This document shows, piece after piece, positions 63,261 to 64,000 of a stretch of DNA of 64,000 nt. The first letter of the stretch is position 1. The number at the start of each line of letters is the position of its first letter. The stretch comes from Alistipes shahii WAL 8301 (GTDB taxonomy: Bacteria > Bacteroidota > Bacteroidia > Bacteroidales > Rikenellaceae): contig NZ_CP102253.1 of the NCBI RefSeq assembly GCF_025145845.1, positions 1,364,001 to 1,428,000 of the forward strand, given 5' to 3'. A model generated the notes under the pieces. That model saw only the letters and a program-made list of their open reading frames with translations, did not search any database and was not told the origin of the DNA. The translations under genes and the position numbers were made by a program.

Positions 63261-63758
63261 TTACTTGCGGGAAACGTCCACCGCACCGTTCACATCGACC
63301 GTAAAGACCCGCCTGACGCCGCCGGGCGAGGTCTGAACCTGGCGCAGCACCAGCGTGGCGCCGGCCATCCAGCTCTCGTAGGGCACCTTCATCTCGTAAC
63401 GGAACACCTGATCGGTCTTTTTATCGGCATTGATCGTCATATAGGGCTGCCGCTCGGCCCAGTAGGCGCCGGAAAGACGGCGGCGACGCTCCTGCATGTG
63501 CTGCTGATAGCGGCCGTTGATGAGGATGTGGGGAAAGAGTTTCACCGACTTGCGGTCGGGGGTGCTCAGCTCGGGCAGGATCGTCCAGCTCTGCGAGCGG
63601 GTCACGGCCTTGCGCGACACCGATATTTCCAGCACCATGTGCAGCTCGCCGCCGCGTTCGGCCAGCACCTTGCGCGTCACGGCGACATCGCCCACGATCT
63701 GGGCGCGGAGCGAAAGCGCCGCAACGAGAAATACGAAAAGGAAGCAGTATTTTTTCAT
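63261..63758 (-). CDS. DUF3868-like secreted protein
   Basis: A 165-residue exported protein (MKKYCFLFVFLVAALSLRAQ). The beta-rich body begins VAVTRKVLAERGGELHMVLEISVSRKAV and contains LFPHILINGRYQQHMQERRRRL and VFRYEMKVPYESWMAGATLVLRQ, as in the DUF3868 family found upstream of OmpA-like genes in fimbrial loci of Bacteroidales. Probably periplasmic; role unknown. ATG at 63758 fits the signal peptide. Confidence 0.85.
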   Translation of the reverse strand: MKKYCFLFVFLVAALSLRAQIVGDVAVTRKVLAERGGELHMVLEISVSRKAVTRSQSWTILPELSTPDRKSVKLFPHILINGRYQQHMQERRRRLSGAYWAERQPYMTINADKKTDQVFRYEMKVPYESWMAGATLVLRQVQTSPGGVRRVFTVDVNGAVDVSRK

Positions 63759-63770
63759 GGGACGCATCGT

Positions 63771-64000
63771 TTATTTCTTGGAGTTGAACAGGTAGACGAA
63801 CGTTACGCCGATCTCGGTGGGGATCGGCAGGAAACGCTTGGAGTCGACGTAGGAACTGCGCTTCGGGCCGCTGACCGGCTCGGCATGGTAGCTCAGGCGG
63901 GCCAGTCCGGCGCCGGCCGAAAGTTCGAGGTTCCAGTGGGGGCTGACGTAAAACTGGTAACCGATGCTGATGCCTGCGCCGACGAACGAACCTTTGTAAT
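63771..64000 (-). CDS. DUF3575-like outer-membrane protein (partial)
   Basis: C-terminal 75 residues only; the start is beyond the window. YKGSFVGAGISIGYQFYVSPHWNLELSAGAGLARLSYH and the end PTEIGVTFVYLFNSKK are those of DUF3575, a small beta-barrel that accompanies DUF3868 and OmpA-like genes. It is cotranscribed with them, 12 bp upstream. Confidence 0.85.
   Translation of the reverse strand, partial: YKGSFVGAGISIGYQFYVSPHWNLELSAGAGLARLSYHAEPVSGPKRSSYVDSKRFLPIPTEIGVTFVYLFNSKK

Noticed and set aside
1..64000. CRISPR array
   Set aside because: No set of regularly spaced short repeats; the repeats seen are hsdS sites, IS ends, the small-RNA module and LRR codons.

Overview
The window looks like chromosome of a high-GC member of the Bacteroidales, most like an Alistipes-type gut bacterium. 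This rests on SusC/SusD-like genes, many SPII lipoproteins with Bacteroidetes-style signal peptides, BACON, PCMD-like, DUF3575 and DUF3868-type proteins, and repeated use of the phylum's -7 promoter box TAnnTTTG. The genus is an inference, because no rRNA or other marker gene lies in the window.

Layout. 0-1.4 kb: a small unknown gene and two excisionase-like HTH genes, typical accessory DNA. 1.4-16.4 kb: mostly core-like genes. These are a GH20 hexosaminidase with a calcineurin-like phosphoesterase, a lipoprotein gene split by a G9 tract, a flavin reductase, xerC-hpf, a PCMD-like lipoprotein, tRNA-Glu, a pair of candidate small RNAs sharing a 64-bp 5' module, glycosyltransferases, a Stealth protein, a FAD dehydrogenase and tRNA-Leu. 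16.4-19.6 kb: remnant of a mobilizable element (5'-truncated integrase, MobC-like protein, relaxase, membrane protein). 19.6-29 kb: a phase-variable type I restriction-modification locus (hsdR, FRG-domain gene, hsdS cassettes with inverted repeats, a tyrosine recombinase, hsdM). 29-37 kb: MORN protein, RhuM-Fic protein, leucine-rich lipoprotein, a cluster of uncharacterised secreted proteins and a TetR-type regulator. 37-41 kb: a four-domain CoA-disulfide-reductase/rhodanese/TusA/DsrE gene cut by an IS3-family element. 41-44.9 kb: small secreted proteins, a frameshifted PepSY-like gene and an IS982-like element. 44.9-59.5 kb: a seven-gene SusC/D locus with a subtilisin-like peptidase. 60-64 kb: an HdeD-like protein, then OmpA-like, DUF3868-like and DUF3575-like genes of a surface structure that runs off the window.

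The strongest system is the hsdS shufflon. Two C-terminal target-recognition cassettes are each bounded by inverted copies of a 16-17 bp core, and two N-terminal heads can be joined to them. One head is co-directional with hsdM and currently ends as a half-subunit of 171 residues. The other is in a full-length gene directly behind the recombinase. Inversion would change DNA-methylation specificity. A second theme is G/C homopolymers: six tracts of 9-10 occur, three inside genes, one of which breaks a lipoprotein frame, and two in non-coding parts of the SusC/D locus. Together they suggest an organism that varies surface and restriction genes by both inversion and slippage.
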